DNA of 64,000 nucleotides from Cinnamomum chago (GCA_038049695.1 CP142453.1:125897001-125961000), one strand, 5' to 3'; shown: positions 50,284 to 63,734, numbered from the stretch's first letter. Program-made: numbers and translations. Notes: generated from the letters alone by a model not told the origin.

Positions 50284-51237
50284 TCACACAGTCCGCAGAA
50301 ATCCACGAACATCAATCAAGAAATTGTGAAGGTTCTTTCTGAATTTCTGGTAATTCACCCGGTTGAGGGAGGAAGAAATTTGGTTTGCACTAGTGAGAGA
50401 CTGAAGTGCATTTGCCAATCTCAACTGCAGTGCCGGATTTGCCTGCCTCTCTATAAGCTCATGCCCCAATCTCTGTCAGAAGTATACAAGGGAAACCAAA
50501 TAGAAAGATTATACGGCTAGAAATACCTGTACACTTTATTCAAGATTATTGAACTACATCATTTTACATGAACTGAAGAAAAAAATGTAATAAAAGACAA
50601 GGTGCACTGATTATCTCTGACACAAAATCTGGGCCTGGACCTTCTCTACCAAACACAATTGATAACTGGATCTAGTTGTGAGTCCAGTTGGGTTGTACCC
50701 AAATATAAATTAATACTCCCGTTTACAAAAAATAAAAAAGAGTTCTGCTCTGGTAGTCCTGTATCTAGTGGCTGGAGGTTTGGCTCCCATGTTTATGTGT
50801 AATGTCATTTTTAATCTCATCATGATTTTGAATAGTGTCTGAGTCCACTTGCGAGCCCAGGCACATGTTTCGTGTTTGGAATTGGATCCACCATGCACCC
50901 AACCTGAACCCAACCTTTTTGCGGACTTCAAGGGAGGGTTACAGAAACCTGTCACCCCATTTCTCCCTTCTGATGGATAATTTTATTAAAAATAGGTACA
51001 CCATGTGTAGCTTAAAATATACAACCCAACCTGAATCCAACCATATGTATGAGTGTGTGTGGTGGGTAACCTTATAACCCATCTGAATGGGCCACACAAA
51101 CCCTCCCCCCGATAGTCAGTGATACCATGGTTTTGCACCAATACAACAAATGAATTGGACCATTGGATGAGGGTCAAATTTTATATAATATATATGTGAG
51201 GGCCCCCACCTTTATCTCTCATAGTAAGATGATCTCC

Positions 51238-51273
<36 letters not shown>

Positions 51274-52132
51274 GAATTCTCAAAAACTCCCCACTAAAAA
51301 AGGGGAGTTTTTGCCCCTTTTTGACTTGTCCAATGAGATTTTACCACCTCACATAAGAACAGAGGAAAAACAGAGATTTTTGAAAATTTAAATTTCTTAT
51401 CCGTATTTAACTTGATGACGACACATGTCATAGAAAGGGGGCGTTTTTTTTGTGAAAAGTGCCTGGGGAGTTTTGTAGTGCTCATATATAAATATATATA
51501 TATGGGAGACGCTCCTATGAGAGATATCTCACACCTTATATGAGAGATAGGGGTGGGGGCCCTCACATTTAAATTGTTGGCATTGGATATGAATGTGAGG
51601 GCCCCCACCCAATCTCTCACTTAAGGTGCGAGATATCTCTCATAGGAGCATCTCCCTATATATATATATATATATATATATCTACATTAAACTCTTGGGC
51701 ATACATGAAGGGGCTAGGGGCATCAGATTGACTTTAAGTTTGATATATGCAATGGCCCCACTATAATCTTTCAATTGCCCCCTATCCCATGATCTGTGGG
51801 TTCCCAGGTGGGCCCCAACAGCTGGTATGTACCATAAGGATGTAGGAATAGGGCCCATATATACATATTATGTATATGGAGAACGGTCTAGCACGTGGGG
51901 CCCACTTGGATGCAAGTTTATCAATGAATGAGTGCAAATGGAAAGGTCAGCTCATGTACAAGTGGGTTACAGAAAATCAACCCGACCAGATTATTCTAGC
52001 CCTTGATTAACAACCTTAAAGTTTAATGACATCGAGTGAAGGTTCAATGGGATGAAAAATTGGAACAAATGCGAAATCATGGGATGAAAAATTGATTAGG
52101 CCCACAGTGCTGGACTGTGTTCAAGCATTTCC

Positions 52133-52206
<74 letters not shown>

Positions 52207-55200
52207 CTGGTATAAAGATTGTTCACAGAGGATTAAAGGAAAGAGGGCATCTGCTGCAGTCTCAACAAGGTCAGTGCTGAAACAGCAGTAAAAGATGTCA
52301 ATATTGGCATATGCATCATTAGAAGCAGCAAATAAATTGCAAGAATGAAAGCAGTTTGTCTTTCTTTTGGATGATTCTGACACACAGCCTGTTCTGTATA
52401 AACAAGTTAAAATATCAACCAAGTACTCATGTCACATTTGAGGTGATCTTTTCCTTTTTCATATTATTCTCTTTCTTTTTTGCTTAAGCACACGATTGGA
52501 TGCATGGAATCCATGGAGATTATTCCCACATTTCCTTCAGCCATGGAATTCTGAAAGGATTCAATGGAATCCTCGTTTGGCACCTTTTCAGGAATTCCTG
52601 TCATAAAAAGTGGCCACCATAATTCCTGGAACCATCTCTCATCTAGGTGGTGTTGATTGAGTGCTACTATTCTCAAAGTAGATTAGAGATTTGGTTTCGT
52701 ACTTTCGTGCAGTTTTGTTTTTTCTTTACAGCTGAGAACAGTTTTTAGGCAACACTCCTTTTCTCAGGTTTGGGATTACCATATGCTAAGAACCACACAA
52801 CTGGAGGAAAAACCAAAGTTGGCTTAATGGACAGAACTGATTATAAAAAGGTTTCAAGACAGGTTGTAATCATCAAGAATTCCATGAATGCCAGGACTCC
52901 ACATATAGAATCGAGCCCTAAGCTAAACATACACAATTAAATAAGTTTAGTTGATAAGCGCAATCAAATACTCAAATTACACCAGAAGATAGTGTTCAAA
53001 TTTGAACATTCAATGGAGTCAAGCACAAGTGGAGTATTCTAGACCTTTTTCTTATCATTCAGTTTTAAGACTTGTGTTTTTCACTTCAACTACCAATGAA
53101 AAGATAATTTCCTTACCTGTAATCCTCAAAGAGGAGTAATTGCAGTAATGACCGAAGGAAGTGGCTCAAAATGCCCTCCTCCAGTTTCCCATTCGGGTCT
53201 TCATAACCTGAAGCATGTGCGCCTAAACCCTCTTTACAGTCACTCTTCTCCTTGTAATGGAAAGAAGCAAGTGCTTTCAGAGCATCGAGGCACATGCTAA
53301 CAATTTCACTATCCTGCAGCATAAAGGACAACCTTAGCACTGTTCTGTATCAACAAAGTTCTTCACAGCTAATGGTAAAAAGTAAAAACACATGAATGCA
53401 GCATGCTAGCATGAGCACATGGATGCGAGAGTGTGTGCTTAACAGCCAGCCAAACAACATCAACACACAAACAACCTCCAAAACAAATATCATGTTTATG
53501 TCCAGACAAATATAAAATATATTAGACCAGGTAACATTTTTTGAATGACATATTAGGCATGAACTTATCCAATTCCAACTACTTATATGCTTGAACTTCC
53601 TTCATAGGTTGCACGATATTTCTGAAGAACTCAAATGCCTGGCCACATCTACAGATTTAGTGTCTTCACTAACTTATCTTATAGCTGAAGACCTAGGTAG
53701 TCTGTTTTTTGGGACAAGGAGACCTGCTTTCTTCCCTTGTTATTTGGAAAAAAAAAAATTTGTACATGAAATGCATTAAAAAAGAAAGAATGAAAACAAT
53801 CTCATACTAAAAATTTTCTCCCTTAATATTCTTAATCATTACATAAGGACAACATTGTCTATTTCATCACAAAGTGAATGATGTATTTGATTCAGGTTTT
53901 AAGGTTGCAACACACTTATTTTAAAACATTTTACACGTGATTCCAATGTTCTCTGTGACATCTCCTTGGTGATGCGGCACTTTGCCGTGTTAATCGGGGC
54001 TTAGGGTGAACATGGCCAAGAAAGCGAACTGCAGTGAAATCATGGGATGACTTGCTTAGTCATTTTGCCTCCTATATATATGTGAAGAAAGGTATGTTTC
54101 ACAATGAACTATCTTGGCCCACTCTAGAAGCAACTCACACTCCGCCATTCATGTGGAATCTGTTCATAAAAAAACTTAAAAATTAGTTTCATTCTTGGAA
54201 AAAAAAATCTTTTTCTTTTTTCAAGTGGTCAGATTACACTCATTAGGCTCACAATTTTTTAAGTTTCCATTGGCCTCACCATGCAACATTCAAGAAAATT
54301 TGACTGAGCCAAAATTAAAATTATCGATTTGACATTATGAAGCGAGTGCATATAAAGCATTGGGTGTACTCAATCCACATACAAACTACAAGCAGAATGA
54401 CAATCTATCATTCTAAATGAAGATGAACATTATACCTACACAGATAAATAAAACATTTTAAACTATAAAGATTCATACCATGCAAATGCCAATAAATGGA
54501 AATTACGTGCCTGATGGCAAATACCGAAGTCGAGTGTTCCAACTATATTTGCAAAGGCTTCAGCATTTAACTGTGCAATCTTTTCCGGATACACCTCCAA
54601 CATATGTGAAAGCAGTGAAAAATACTACAAATGGAAATGGACAATGAGTATCTCTTAACCACAACACCAGGAGTTTGGTTTATCAAGATGGCAGAGTGAG
54701 CTTACATCACGACACAGTTTAGGGTATTTCAGAAGCTGCAAAGATATCAAGGGGGTAACTATGTGCAAACCCAGGTAGACAACCTACATGACAAAGTGGT
54801 CAAAACATTTTCTGGCTGAACAATAGCATTCCTATAAAATAGGACATAAACTTACCTGACTGATATCCAATTTCTCAGTTTCATCAGAACCTGAAGAGAA
54901 ATCAATCTGCATTTATTTCATTAAAGTTTCTTGGTCAGACTTTTCAGGAAGAGGTAATACTTCTGTTTCCCACTAGATAGTAAAGAATCATCAGATACCA
55001 GATCTTTAGAACATAGATTTGTGAGGAGCTGAAGAAGCGCACGCAAATCCTTATACTTCTCAATCTTGGCCTCACTTACCAAGCTCTTTGAAAGACTCAA
55101 AGATATCTGCAAAGAAGAGCAATACACAATTTATTGATAGACATCCGATGTCTTGGGAAGAATCAACATGAAATGAAACAAATCGTCACATGTGAGGCCC

Positions 55201-57192
55201 AAGTAGAATTGAAATCACTTTCTCAAATTCCAAAACAAAAGGGACAAATTTTTTTGATATAGATGATGGAAGAAAAAAAATCATTATCGATGGTCAAAGA
55301 GTGTCAATAGAGATAAATAACTCCAGAAACAAATTTTTGTTTTTATCTTTCCTAGTTTTTTCACATTTAGCGTAAATGTTAAAAAAAAGCAAGGTCATTT
55401 TCAGAAAGAAGAAAAAGATCCATCCTCTTGGATCAGCAAATTGGGCAGAGGCGAAACCAGACAATCCATCCCCGGGTGTGGGGCAAAGTAAACACATTGA
55501 CAAAAATTACAAATAGTCTACAAGAATATTATGAAAAAAAAATGAAAGAAAAAAAAATATTAAAGACAATTGACAAGGCAAAGATAAACAGGATTAACAT
55601 TTTATTAATACATTGCTCAATTCCAATTCATTTATTCTGGGCCTAAAAATTAGATGAGCATCATGCTTAATTGCTGCTTGCCACGTATTTCCTCAGTATA
55701 GTCTTGTTAGTCGCATTTGTAGCATTCCACTCAGTATTTCTCTTGGTTTGCATTTGAGAAAATGATATTCTAGAAAGAGACTACTTTACCTTGCCAATAT
55801 TATGAGAAGAGTAGATTTGGAGCAGCTGCATGCAAAAGTTAATCAAGACCATAGTGTCTTTAGCCTCCAGAAACACTACTTGTCCATCCACCCAGTCAAC
55901 AACAAATTTAAGGACCATGTAAACAACTGCAGACTAGACAGCAAGGGATGGCAGTAATGAGTCAAAAAAGTGGCAAACTATTGGCCAACTATAACTAAAA
56001 GAACATATTTGAAAATAAACAAGGGATGCAAAAAAAAAAGGTGAAAAAATGGGGAAAATTCATCATGAAACAAAGGGAAAAGATCACTGAATAAGGAAAA
56101 AAAAGGGAAAAAGAACTGAAGATAAAATAAATACCTGATTTTTGTAAACTTCTAGAAGAGTCAAAAGAGGATTCATTACAACTACACCCACGTCAAACAT
56201 AGCCTTTTGAATTCGAGGTTGAGTGGCTCTAGCTGCCCCTCTCATACGCTCCAACAAACAACAGACCTACAAAATATCAAAATGCCGGTATCAACTACTG
56301 CTCACTTATAGAAAATACGACCCCCAAAAACAAAAAAGCTTTGTAAACTATAAATCCTCTCCAGTCTTACAAAAAGAATAGCATCTGGTTGTTGTGCAAC
56401 AGCTTTCAGGTCACTCTTAGTGGATACATCAACTAGATATGATGTTATTGGTCCCATGAGATCCCTCACATACCTACAATACCCTCGTACCAGATGGCCA
56501 CAATGTTAGTATCCGCATTTTTTTAGTGAAAAAATAAAAACAAATTGCCATCTCTTTTCTAAGCCCAAATTTTGTCTTCATAATAATAACTCACTGATTG
56601 GATGCCTCCGAATTTTTCATTCCAGTAGCTGATCGGCATAGAGATTCTGCAACTGAGCGCTGCAAGCAACAATAAAAATAAGAAGAAAAGAATGCGGTTA
56701 GTGAAGTTGCAACAACAATAGCACCAAATCATCATCATCATCTTAGCCTTATGGCCATCAATCTGGATCAGAAGAGTTATACTGAATAGCTTTAAGAGAG
56801 GAACAAAAGTACCAAAGTATCATTTCAAAAACAAGAATAACAAAGAAAATTTATACACAACTACTACTTACTTGCAGAGGAGCAGTTAGTGTAAACAAAG
56901 TCCTTTCATTTGCAAAAGCATTTGCAAAGTTGCGCCATGAATCCTGCAGCATGAGTGGAATTAACACGATAATAGAGAAAAATGACAGGAGAGAGGGATT
57001 TGTCTCTGCTATGCACTTAGCAGAAGCGCATGCAATGTCACATGCGACATTTCCAAGCCAAGATTGGCATCACTGCATGTCACTTTGTCTTAAAAAAAAA
57101 GGTCAGTCCACTCACCGGATGGGCCACAGTGCCACACAGGTATGTTGAAAATTTTGGAGAATCATTATTTTAACAAATGCATGACTTTGCAA

Positions 57193-57228
<36 letters not shown>

Positions 57229-60200
57229 TGACGATGATGTGTCATATAAATGTGAGTCCCACATGCAAACAACAGTAAGAAATACCCATGGCACTCTTTA
57301 TTGACAAGTGCTTTTGACAAAAATAAAAATAAAAATCCCACTTGTCAAAACTTAAGAAAAAGAAAACAATGTGTCGTTATCGCAAATATCAATCATCACT
57401 GGAAAGTTCTGCAACATCATACACTATTACCAGTATAGGTGTAAATTAACTCTCACCAAGGCAACAAGGTGAACGCAAACATTTCTTCGACGAACAAGTG
57501 ATGGAAGTAGCTGGTAGCAAGTGAGTGCCTGCATACAGAAAGAAAATGGCTTTCCATGAATCCAACAAAACATGCATTTTTAACACCATTTAGTTGAAAA
57601 ACCACATGCACCAATACCCAAACAAAAAGGAATAAGTAAAAATCAGGCCAGAGTTTCAGCACATTCTAATTGGAACAGGGCTCATCCTAGTCCATTCCAC
57701 TTTGTTTTGGACAAAAGTCTTGCAATTTTTTCCACAGTTCATATTTTGATCTACATTTAAGGCTGAAAAAGAATAGGCATAAGAGTCTATTAACCTTCAT
57801 CAGATGAAAAGGCTTAACAATCTAATATGCTTCAATCATTTATACACACACATGTAGAGGAATTTTCAGGTGAGCTTGCGAGCAAATGCCTTAAATGCAC
57901 ACAAGGGCTATGAACTGTCAGATTTGGAACCTCCTTTGATCAATCCAAATGGAAACCAAACATCCCACTTTAAGCCAACAAACATTTCTAATTCACCCAA
58001 AATAATTTCTATTCCCAGCCCCACTCGACCTCTAGATCCCATCCAACTCGAGCTTATCAACTCCCTAATTATATGATTGTATGAGAACTAGTTCTCATGT
58101 TAAATTTCTGCCATATATGGTCATGAGATTCTGAGTTTTTTTTAGTAGAATTCTCTTATTCAACCCCAAATTGATGGAATAAGGGTGCAATTATATATAA
58201 ATTGTTGAAATTATTTTGACAAAACTGGCTTTTTGGCAAGTTCTGGTCTCTCTCGAGTTCCCTTTATAGCCTCATTAATGCTTGCCCCATATTGGTTAGA
58301 ACTTGGAAAGCAGCAAGGTTTAAGTTAACTTTTCCGTCTAATAACCTCGTTGAAGCAAAAGAAGTCCGGGCTTCGAATCCTTACACCCACAATGCGGTAC
58401 AAAGCGAACCACATCATACACATGCACACACATATGAATGTGCAAGGGATGGGCTTGACGCGTTGGTGCTTTAGGTGCACTTTGCACCACACATCATCAC
58501 AAGAAGAAATGGGGGGCCCTTTTTTTATTGCACCTTACTGGGCCTGACTGAGGCTGCCCTAGTTCCTACTTGGACTGAATCAGATTTTCTACTAAGACAA
58601 GTTAAACTGCCCATTGTGGGTCAAGAGGTGGTTACTGGTTACTAAAGGTTGAAGGTAGTTACTAGTTGTTGGGCAAAAGGGTTGGTTCCTTACCGTTAGG
58701 TCCAAATGATTTATGACTACTGCAAGCCCAAGGGATACTTAATACACCATATCATCCCAACAGATGCCTGAGGCAACCCCTCCCATCAGTCATTTTTGCT
58801 TAAGTTGTGGCCCAATTCAATCTATAAATTCACGTCTTCTCTTCATTCCAGGCCATCATATTCTACTCCGAAACCAGCATTTTCTCTAAAGCCCATTTGA
58901 CTTCTTTGTGGAGTTCAGGCATGGTCGTTTGGTATCTCAAGGTTGGTCTTTGACCTGCAATTTGCAGTCCACCATCCAAAGGATCTGGGCATGTTGTATC
59001 TTGCAGTCCAACTCTCCACCATGGCCTTGGACCACGGTTTACTCCCGGAGGTTGAGGGTTCGAAACTGTGCTACCACACTAGAGCCACAGAGGATTTACC
59101 TGGCTCCCCTGGGCCCGAAGGGATTAGTCAGGCCCCAAGGTTTGGGACACCCTCCAATATATATATAAAAAAAAAAACTCTCCACCATGGCCAGAAACTA
59201 ATAATCTTGGCTCACATACTATCATAACCAGAAAATTGTATATGCCTAGTGTACTAGTATCCACAACATGCAAATACTGGTACTAAATACTAAATGGATA
59301 GTTTTAGGAGACTATTTTATTGTATGGTACTGTAATAGGTTCATTATTTGATTAAGTTCCATGAACTTTCTTACCCTTTCAACATAAAAAGCAACATGGT
59401 AGCCAGATGAGTGCTGCTTATTGTATGGCAAATAAATAAACAGGTGAGACACATGGTAGCCAGATGAATGCTGCTTATTGTATGGCAAATAAATAAACAG
59501 GTGAGACACATGGTAATGTGATTGGGCTCTCTGATGCATAGTTGGGTTTAAAGATCAAAGGTCTACCAAGAGTTGGCCTCGTTGGACAGTTGTACCCATC
59601 TTATCTAAGTCAACTAAAAAGATGGCCGCAAAAGGTGTCAGTTAGCTTCATTTTGACTGTCAATTTCATGATCTCGTCAGATGCATAGAGACATCCATGG
59701 AGGTGTCATTTGGTAGAACACCCCTTATTTACAGACCACAACCCACCTACGAATCTGGTTGGGCAAATTGTCCCCACTAAGATGCCATGCGTCATCGCTG
59801 GTCATTCATCTGCCATGTGAAAACTGAAAACAACTTGTTCCATTTTATAATAAGAGAATAGCAATGCATTCATTACATATAAGAAAGTTCAAAAGACAAA
59901 AAGTAATCTAGGTCCTGCACAGTGTGAGCTTTTCCTGTAAAATTCATTACACTAAATCTGAAACGGTATGTGTCCTGCACATTAAGCACCTTCTAACTGT
60001 GTTACAGGCTTGTCTCAACATCAATGTTCTTTTAGTAAGTGAATTTTTTAGGAGACTGATTTGAAATAATAGAGCAAAAAACAACTTGGATTAGTCACAT
60101 CACTTGCCAGTAACTTCCTGCTATCAAGCTAATCTTGACATTAAGTGTGTGAAGCTTAGTCTCAAGTCTTGACCAAAATGTCCTTACAAGACTCCCTGAC

Positions 60201-63200
60201 CATTGGATTTGAGGTCTGGAGCATAAGTGTACTCAGTCTCTGTGTTAAAATTTCCAACTATATCATTCAATCATGACTTGACACTCAAGCTTGCCATCCT
60301 CACATAAACTATATGCCAGCTAGTTCTGCCACACAATTAAGAAACAACTGATGGAGAAGCATCTCGCGATAACTTTTCTCCCATCACATTTATCCAACAT
60401 AATTTATGTCACTCGATCTAGAAGATTGAAAGTAAATTTTGGTAAAATTTGTTCATTGTATGTTTTTACCCCATAAGCTACACAAAACAGAATATAGCAA
60501 TGAAAACAAGTAAAAGATGGCAGATTATTTCCTTTCCACCCGCCTGCATGCATGCACTATAGAGAGGAGAAAAGCATATACCTGCAAGTCATTCTCCCCA
60601 GGATATGAAATGAGTGTGGTCATGGAAATGCGAACAATGACATCAAGCACTCGTTTTCCCTGATCATGCTCCCCACAGAAGCTAAGTACAGCCACTCTAG
60701 AAAACTGTGACTCATGCAACCCAATAGCGTCATGACCTGGGGTGCAGTTATGTGCTCTACCAGCTTCAGGTGGCATTAAATATGTATCAGCCCATCTTGC
60801 AAGGAACCACACCACAGCCTGTAGTACAAACCAAGATCTAAATAAGTGAAAATAGCTCAAATAGAAGGCCATATCAAAAAGCACCTAAATCAGAATTGCA
60901 TGTGACTTTTAAACAAACCACGCTCGTTCATCTATTTATCTTTAACCATTTTGTTCACACAAGGAAACCTAATCACTAATCTGCAGGATTGTATCGTATG
61001 TAATGAAAAGATGAGGAGAAACTGCAGTTCATTCAGAGTACAGTGAAATTCATAAGCAAAGACTCTATCTTAAATTCGTAAAGAGAACTTAAAAAAACAA
61101 GTTCATTCTAAAAGCCCCAGAACAAATTATTATTTAGTATATTCAGGTGAAAAAAAGTGATCACATATATAAGATGCTGAACGCATATGTTGCAATGAAC
61201 AGCAGCTTATGAAATTAGTAAAGGTGTCCATGGCAGACATGCTGAGGAGAGGCTTCGTCTCGGAGGATATCTTCGATATATCTAGTCATCTTTTCATCCA
61301 TTGCAAGGTTGCTTCATCCATTGGTGTGGGATAGTTTGGTGATTCAGGGTCTCCTGTGGATCTTGCAGCTTCTTTGTAGGATCATCATGTTCACCATATT
61401 GTGGTTGGTACGGAAAGAAAGGAACAACAGGATATTCAGGGGTGCTGCATCCTCTTCGACAGATCTCAATTCAGTGGTTTCTCTTAGGATTGCTAATTGG
61501 CCTTCGGAAAGGAAGGAGTCATGATTTATATGCTAATGACATTTCATTTAATTGCAAGGCATCTGTGTTGTGTGGGTTCAGAATGAAGAGAAGGGTTGTT
61601 ACTTGGTTTCCTCCCTCACCTGGTGTGCCAAAATTTAATTTTGATCATGTGGCAAGGGGAAAACCAGGCCCAGCAGGTATTGGAGGGGTGTTGCAACTTG
61701 CGAGATGACCAGGGAGTGGTTCTGTGTTTGTTCTCCAAAGGGGTGGGGATTAAAGATTCTAACGAAGAAGGGTTGTTGGCAACAGCACATCGAGTTTTCT
61801 CAAGATCTTTCCAAGGGTGTTTGATAGTGGAAAGCAACTCTTTCAATGCAATTACATGGGTCGGCCAAGATATTTGTAAGACACAGAAGCACCATTTTCG
61901 TTTTAATGAGAATAAAGTGTTGGTTTCTCATCGATATAAAAAAAAAAGTGTTGGTTTCTCATCTTCATTTTGTGTTTCACCATGTAGTTTGGTCCGCCAT
62001 ACAGTTGCAACAAGTATCCAGCAAGCCTACACTTAAGGTTGATGAACAATTACAGATATCAGTAATAAACATCAAAACTTAAAATTGAATGTGTGAAATG
62101 ACTGTTGGTTGCAGGGATGACTGCCATGGTAAAGGGTGACTCTTTCAATGGGCTTCTAGGGTGTAGTTTGATTTCCATAGACTGGCCCAAAAATCTATAA
62201 ATTATAAATGGCTCAGTTCGAGCTAAAGCTGTGCATTATTTAAGGCTGATTTGGGTCTCATAAAAAAAACTTCCAACAATTCAAGTAGTGAAAGCTAGCC
62301 CAGATACAACAGTTACACGTCATAGATGCAACAAGAAGAAGGATTTTACATAAAAAGACGAAGTATAGATTGGGTATGATATGGCATGGATATGTTGCCA
62401 ATTTTGAAGGGTGTCACACCTTTCAAGATTCGTTTTACCCCAAATGAAAATATCCAATAAAATCTTCTAGTCAATCAGATGATTGAAGCTTGTTATCATG
62501 CTTTTTATGCCCAAATCTGACCTTGGAGTTGGACACCCTAGAGAAGAATTCCCCTTAAGTCTTCAGAAATCCATGAAAAACAAATTAAAAAGTGAATATT
62601 TTCACTATTTGTCAGCCATATTTGTTTGTCTCAGCATATTACAGCAATCTTTTGGCCCCACCGATTCCCCTTCATGCATCTATCAGGCAAGGGTTGAATT
62701 CTTCTCTAGGGTGTAAGTGAACCAGGCTTTAAATGGCTGGTACGCTACATATCAATCGATATATTAAACCTGGTGTACAAAAACATTGGCTTCAAATCTA
62801 ACATCCCTAACTAATTGATGCAGGCAAGGGTCTAGAGAAAACTAAATCATACATCTAATAAACTTTAAACAACTAGATTACGCTCCATATTTACAAGATA
62901 ATCAATCCACATACAAACATCCCACTGAATATATGCCACTGCCAAGCTTGTTAAACAACTGGAACTTCCAAATGCTCACAAATGACGACCCAAGCATCCG
63001 ACTTCCTGTCAAGTCACCCTTAAAATATGGATGCTGTTTTCAACATTCAACAACTATATCTGATACTGGCGATGTGTTCAATGCCCTCTTCTATTTTTCA
63101 TTCATGCTAATAATCAAATCAAAGCCCTGACAAAGCATCTGAAGGCTCCAGAGTTGTCACAAGGCCTTATAGTTTGAAACAACAGACTTCCTTCTGGGTG

Positions 63201-63734
63201 ATAGCTTTAGTGCCAATGAAAAAGTTGCATTAACTGTTACTCAAGGAAAGGGAATCTATTGCTAACAACAATGGGAGAAATCATTAAACTACACAAAGTG
63301 ATAGAAGACTACTCAAGAACAAACTGCAAAGCTAGTATTTTCTAACATAAACTTATTTATTATTTTAAGATTTTATCAGCTAGCACTTAAAACTGACACT
63401 AAAACAGAGTTGGTTCCCCACTGACTGCTGCATATTTCAAAAAAGAGGTCACATAGCAATCATACAGAGAATATAAAAACCATAATACAGAGTTCTTTGT
63501 GTATCAATTATACAAGGTAAAAAAAAAAAAAAAAGTCAATTGTGATGATTTAGAAACTGTCATGCATTTCTTTTGAAACGAAGACCTCAAAATGTCATGT
63601 TATAAGCAACTGAATGGAAATATTTAAAAAAAGAAGAAATTGAGCTTTGTTAGATTACCTCCATTAATCGAGGACTAAAAAATACTCCTCTTATTTCTGG
63701 ATCTAAACTCTGCTCAGAAAAATTTATGATTGAG
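50284..63734 (-). CDS. XPO4: Exportin-4, C-terminal half, 15 exons (5' part off window)
   Basis: Exons in transcript order: 63734-63659, 60818-60582, 57528-57457, 56943-56872, 56659-56595, 56473-56371, 56266-56135, 55933-55790, 55106-54999, 54906-54856, 54783-54706, 54624-54511, 53313-53117, 52276-52207, 50472-50284. Phases join into 568 residues ending VRGFLRTV-stop. The family is about 1100 residues long, so about half is here. Landmarks are AVVWFLARWADTYLM, LKFVVDWVDGQVVF, IVTPLISLQLLKYPKLC and FLRSLLQLLLFEDY. Exportin-4 is a HEAT-repeat importin-beta family receptor working with Ran-GTP; animal cargoes include eIF5A. Plant cargoes are not evident from sequence. All introns have GT-AG ends except 53314-54510, which has GC-AG. 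XPO7 was considered; its C-terminus differs. Confidence 0.88.
51189..51656. mobile_element. cluster of small palindromic MITEs in the last XPO4 intron
   Basis: Three parts sit in TA repeats. 51504-51656 is a near-perfect hairpin: arms start gggagacgctcctatgagag and, on the other strand, gggagatgctcctatgagag, and run about 66 bases. 51193-51239 resembles one arm only. 51271-51483 is a separate element with inverted ends sharing caaaactcccca. Duplicated TA cannot be distinguished from the surrounding TA repeats. Confidence 0.75.
52133..52204. repeat. compound (CA)n(GA)n microsatellite at a splice donor
   Basis: About 8 CA units are followed by about 28 GA units, ending three bases from the XPO4 exon edge at 52207. 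On the gene strand the intron begins gttctctctct. Confidence 0.95.
57196..57226. repeat. (GA)n microsatellite in an XPO4 intron
   Basis: About 15 GA units lie in the intron between exons 57457-57528 and 56872-56943; not near a splice site. Confidence 0.9.
59027..59175 (+). mobile_element. SINE insertion with 17-bp TSD in an XPO4 intron
   Basis: A 149-bp insert contains a box B-like gggttcgaaac and ends in a TA run followed by an A run. It is flanked by a perfect 17-bp repeat aactctccaccatggcc (59010-59026 and 59176-59192). A box A is not convincing, so it may be 5' truncated. It lies antisense to XPO4 in the 3-kb intron between exons 60582-60818 and 57457-57528. Confidence 0.82.
59394..59515. 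repeat. 57-bp tandem duplication (2.1 copies)
   Basis: The unit containing tggtagccagatga and gtatggcaaataaataaa occurs at 59394-59450 and 59451-59507, with the start of a third copy after it. Confidence 0.9.
61210..62040 (+). mobile_element. L1-type LINE remnant (zf-RVT and RNase H region)
   Basis: Translated pieces in more than one frame match the end of plant L1 LINE ORF2: LFIHCKVASSIW (the zf-RVT type region), KERNNRIFRG, then an RNase H-like region with KPGPAGIGGVL, LCLFSKGVGIKDSNE and FQGCLIVES. It is heavily decayed and 5' truncated, and lies antisense in the 2.8-kb XPO4 intron between exons 63659-63734 and 60582-60818. No clear TSD was found. Confidence 0.75.

Noticed and set aside
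52092-52280. Frames encoding Glu-Arg or Ser-Leu repeats
   Set aside because: They translate the GA microsatellite; the real coding part is the minus-strand XPO4 exon at 52207-52276.
58340-58480. tRNA-like box B (gcttcgaatcc) in an XPO4 intron
   Set aside because: No matching box A, A tail or flank duplication could be found.
6111-59515. CRISPR-like repeat arrays
   Set aside because: Repeats come in two adjoining copies without unique spacers, and the window is plant nuclear DNA.
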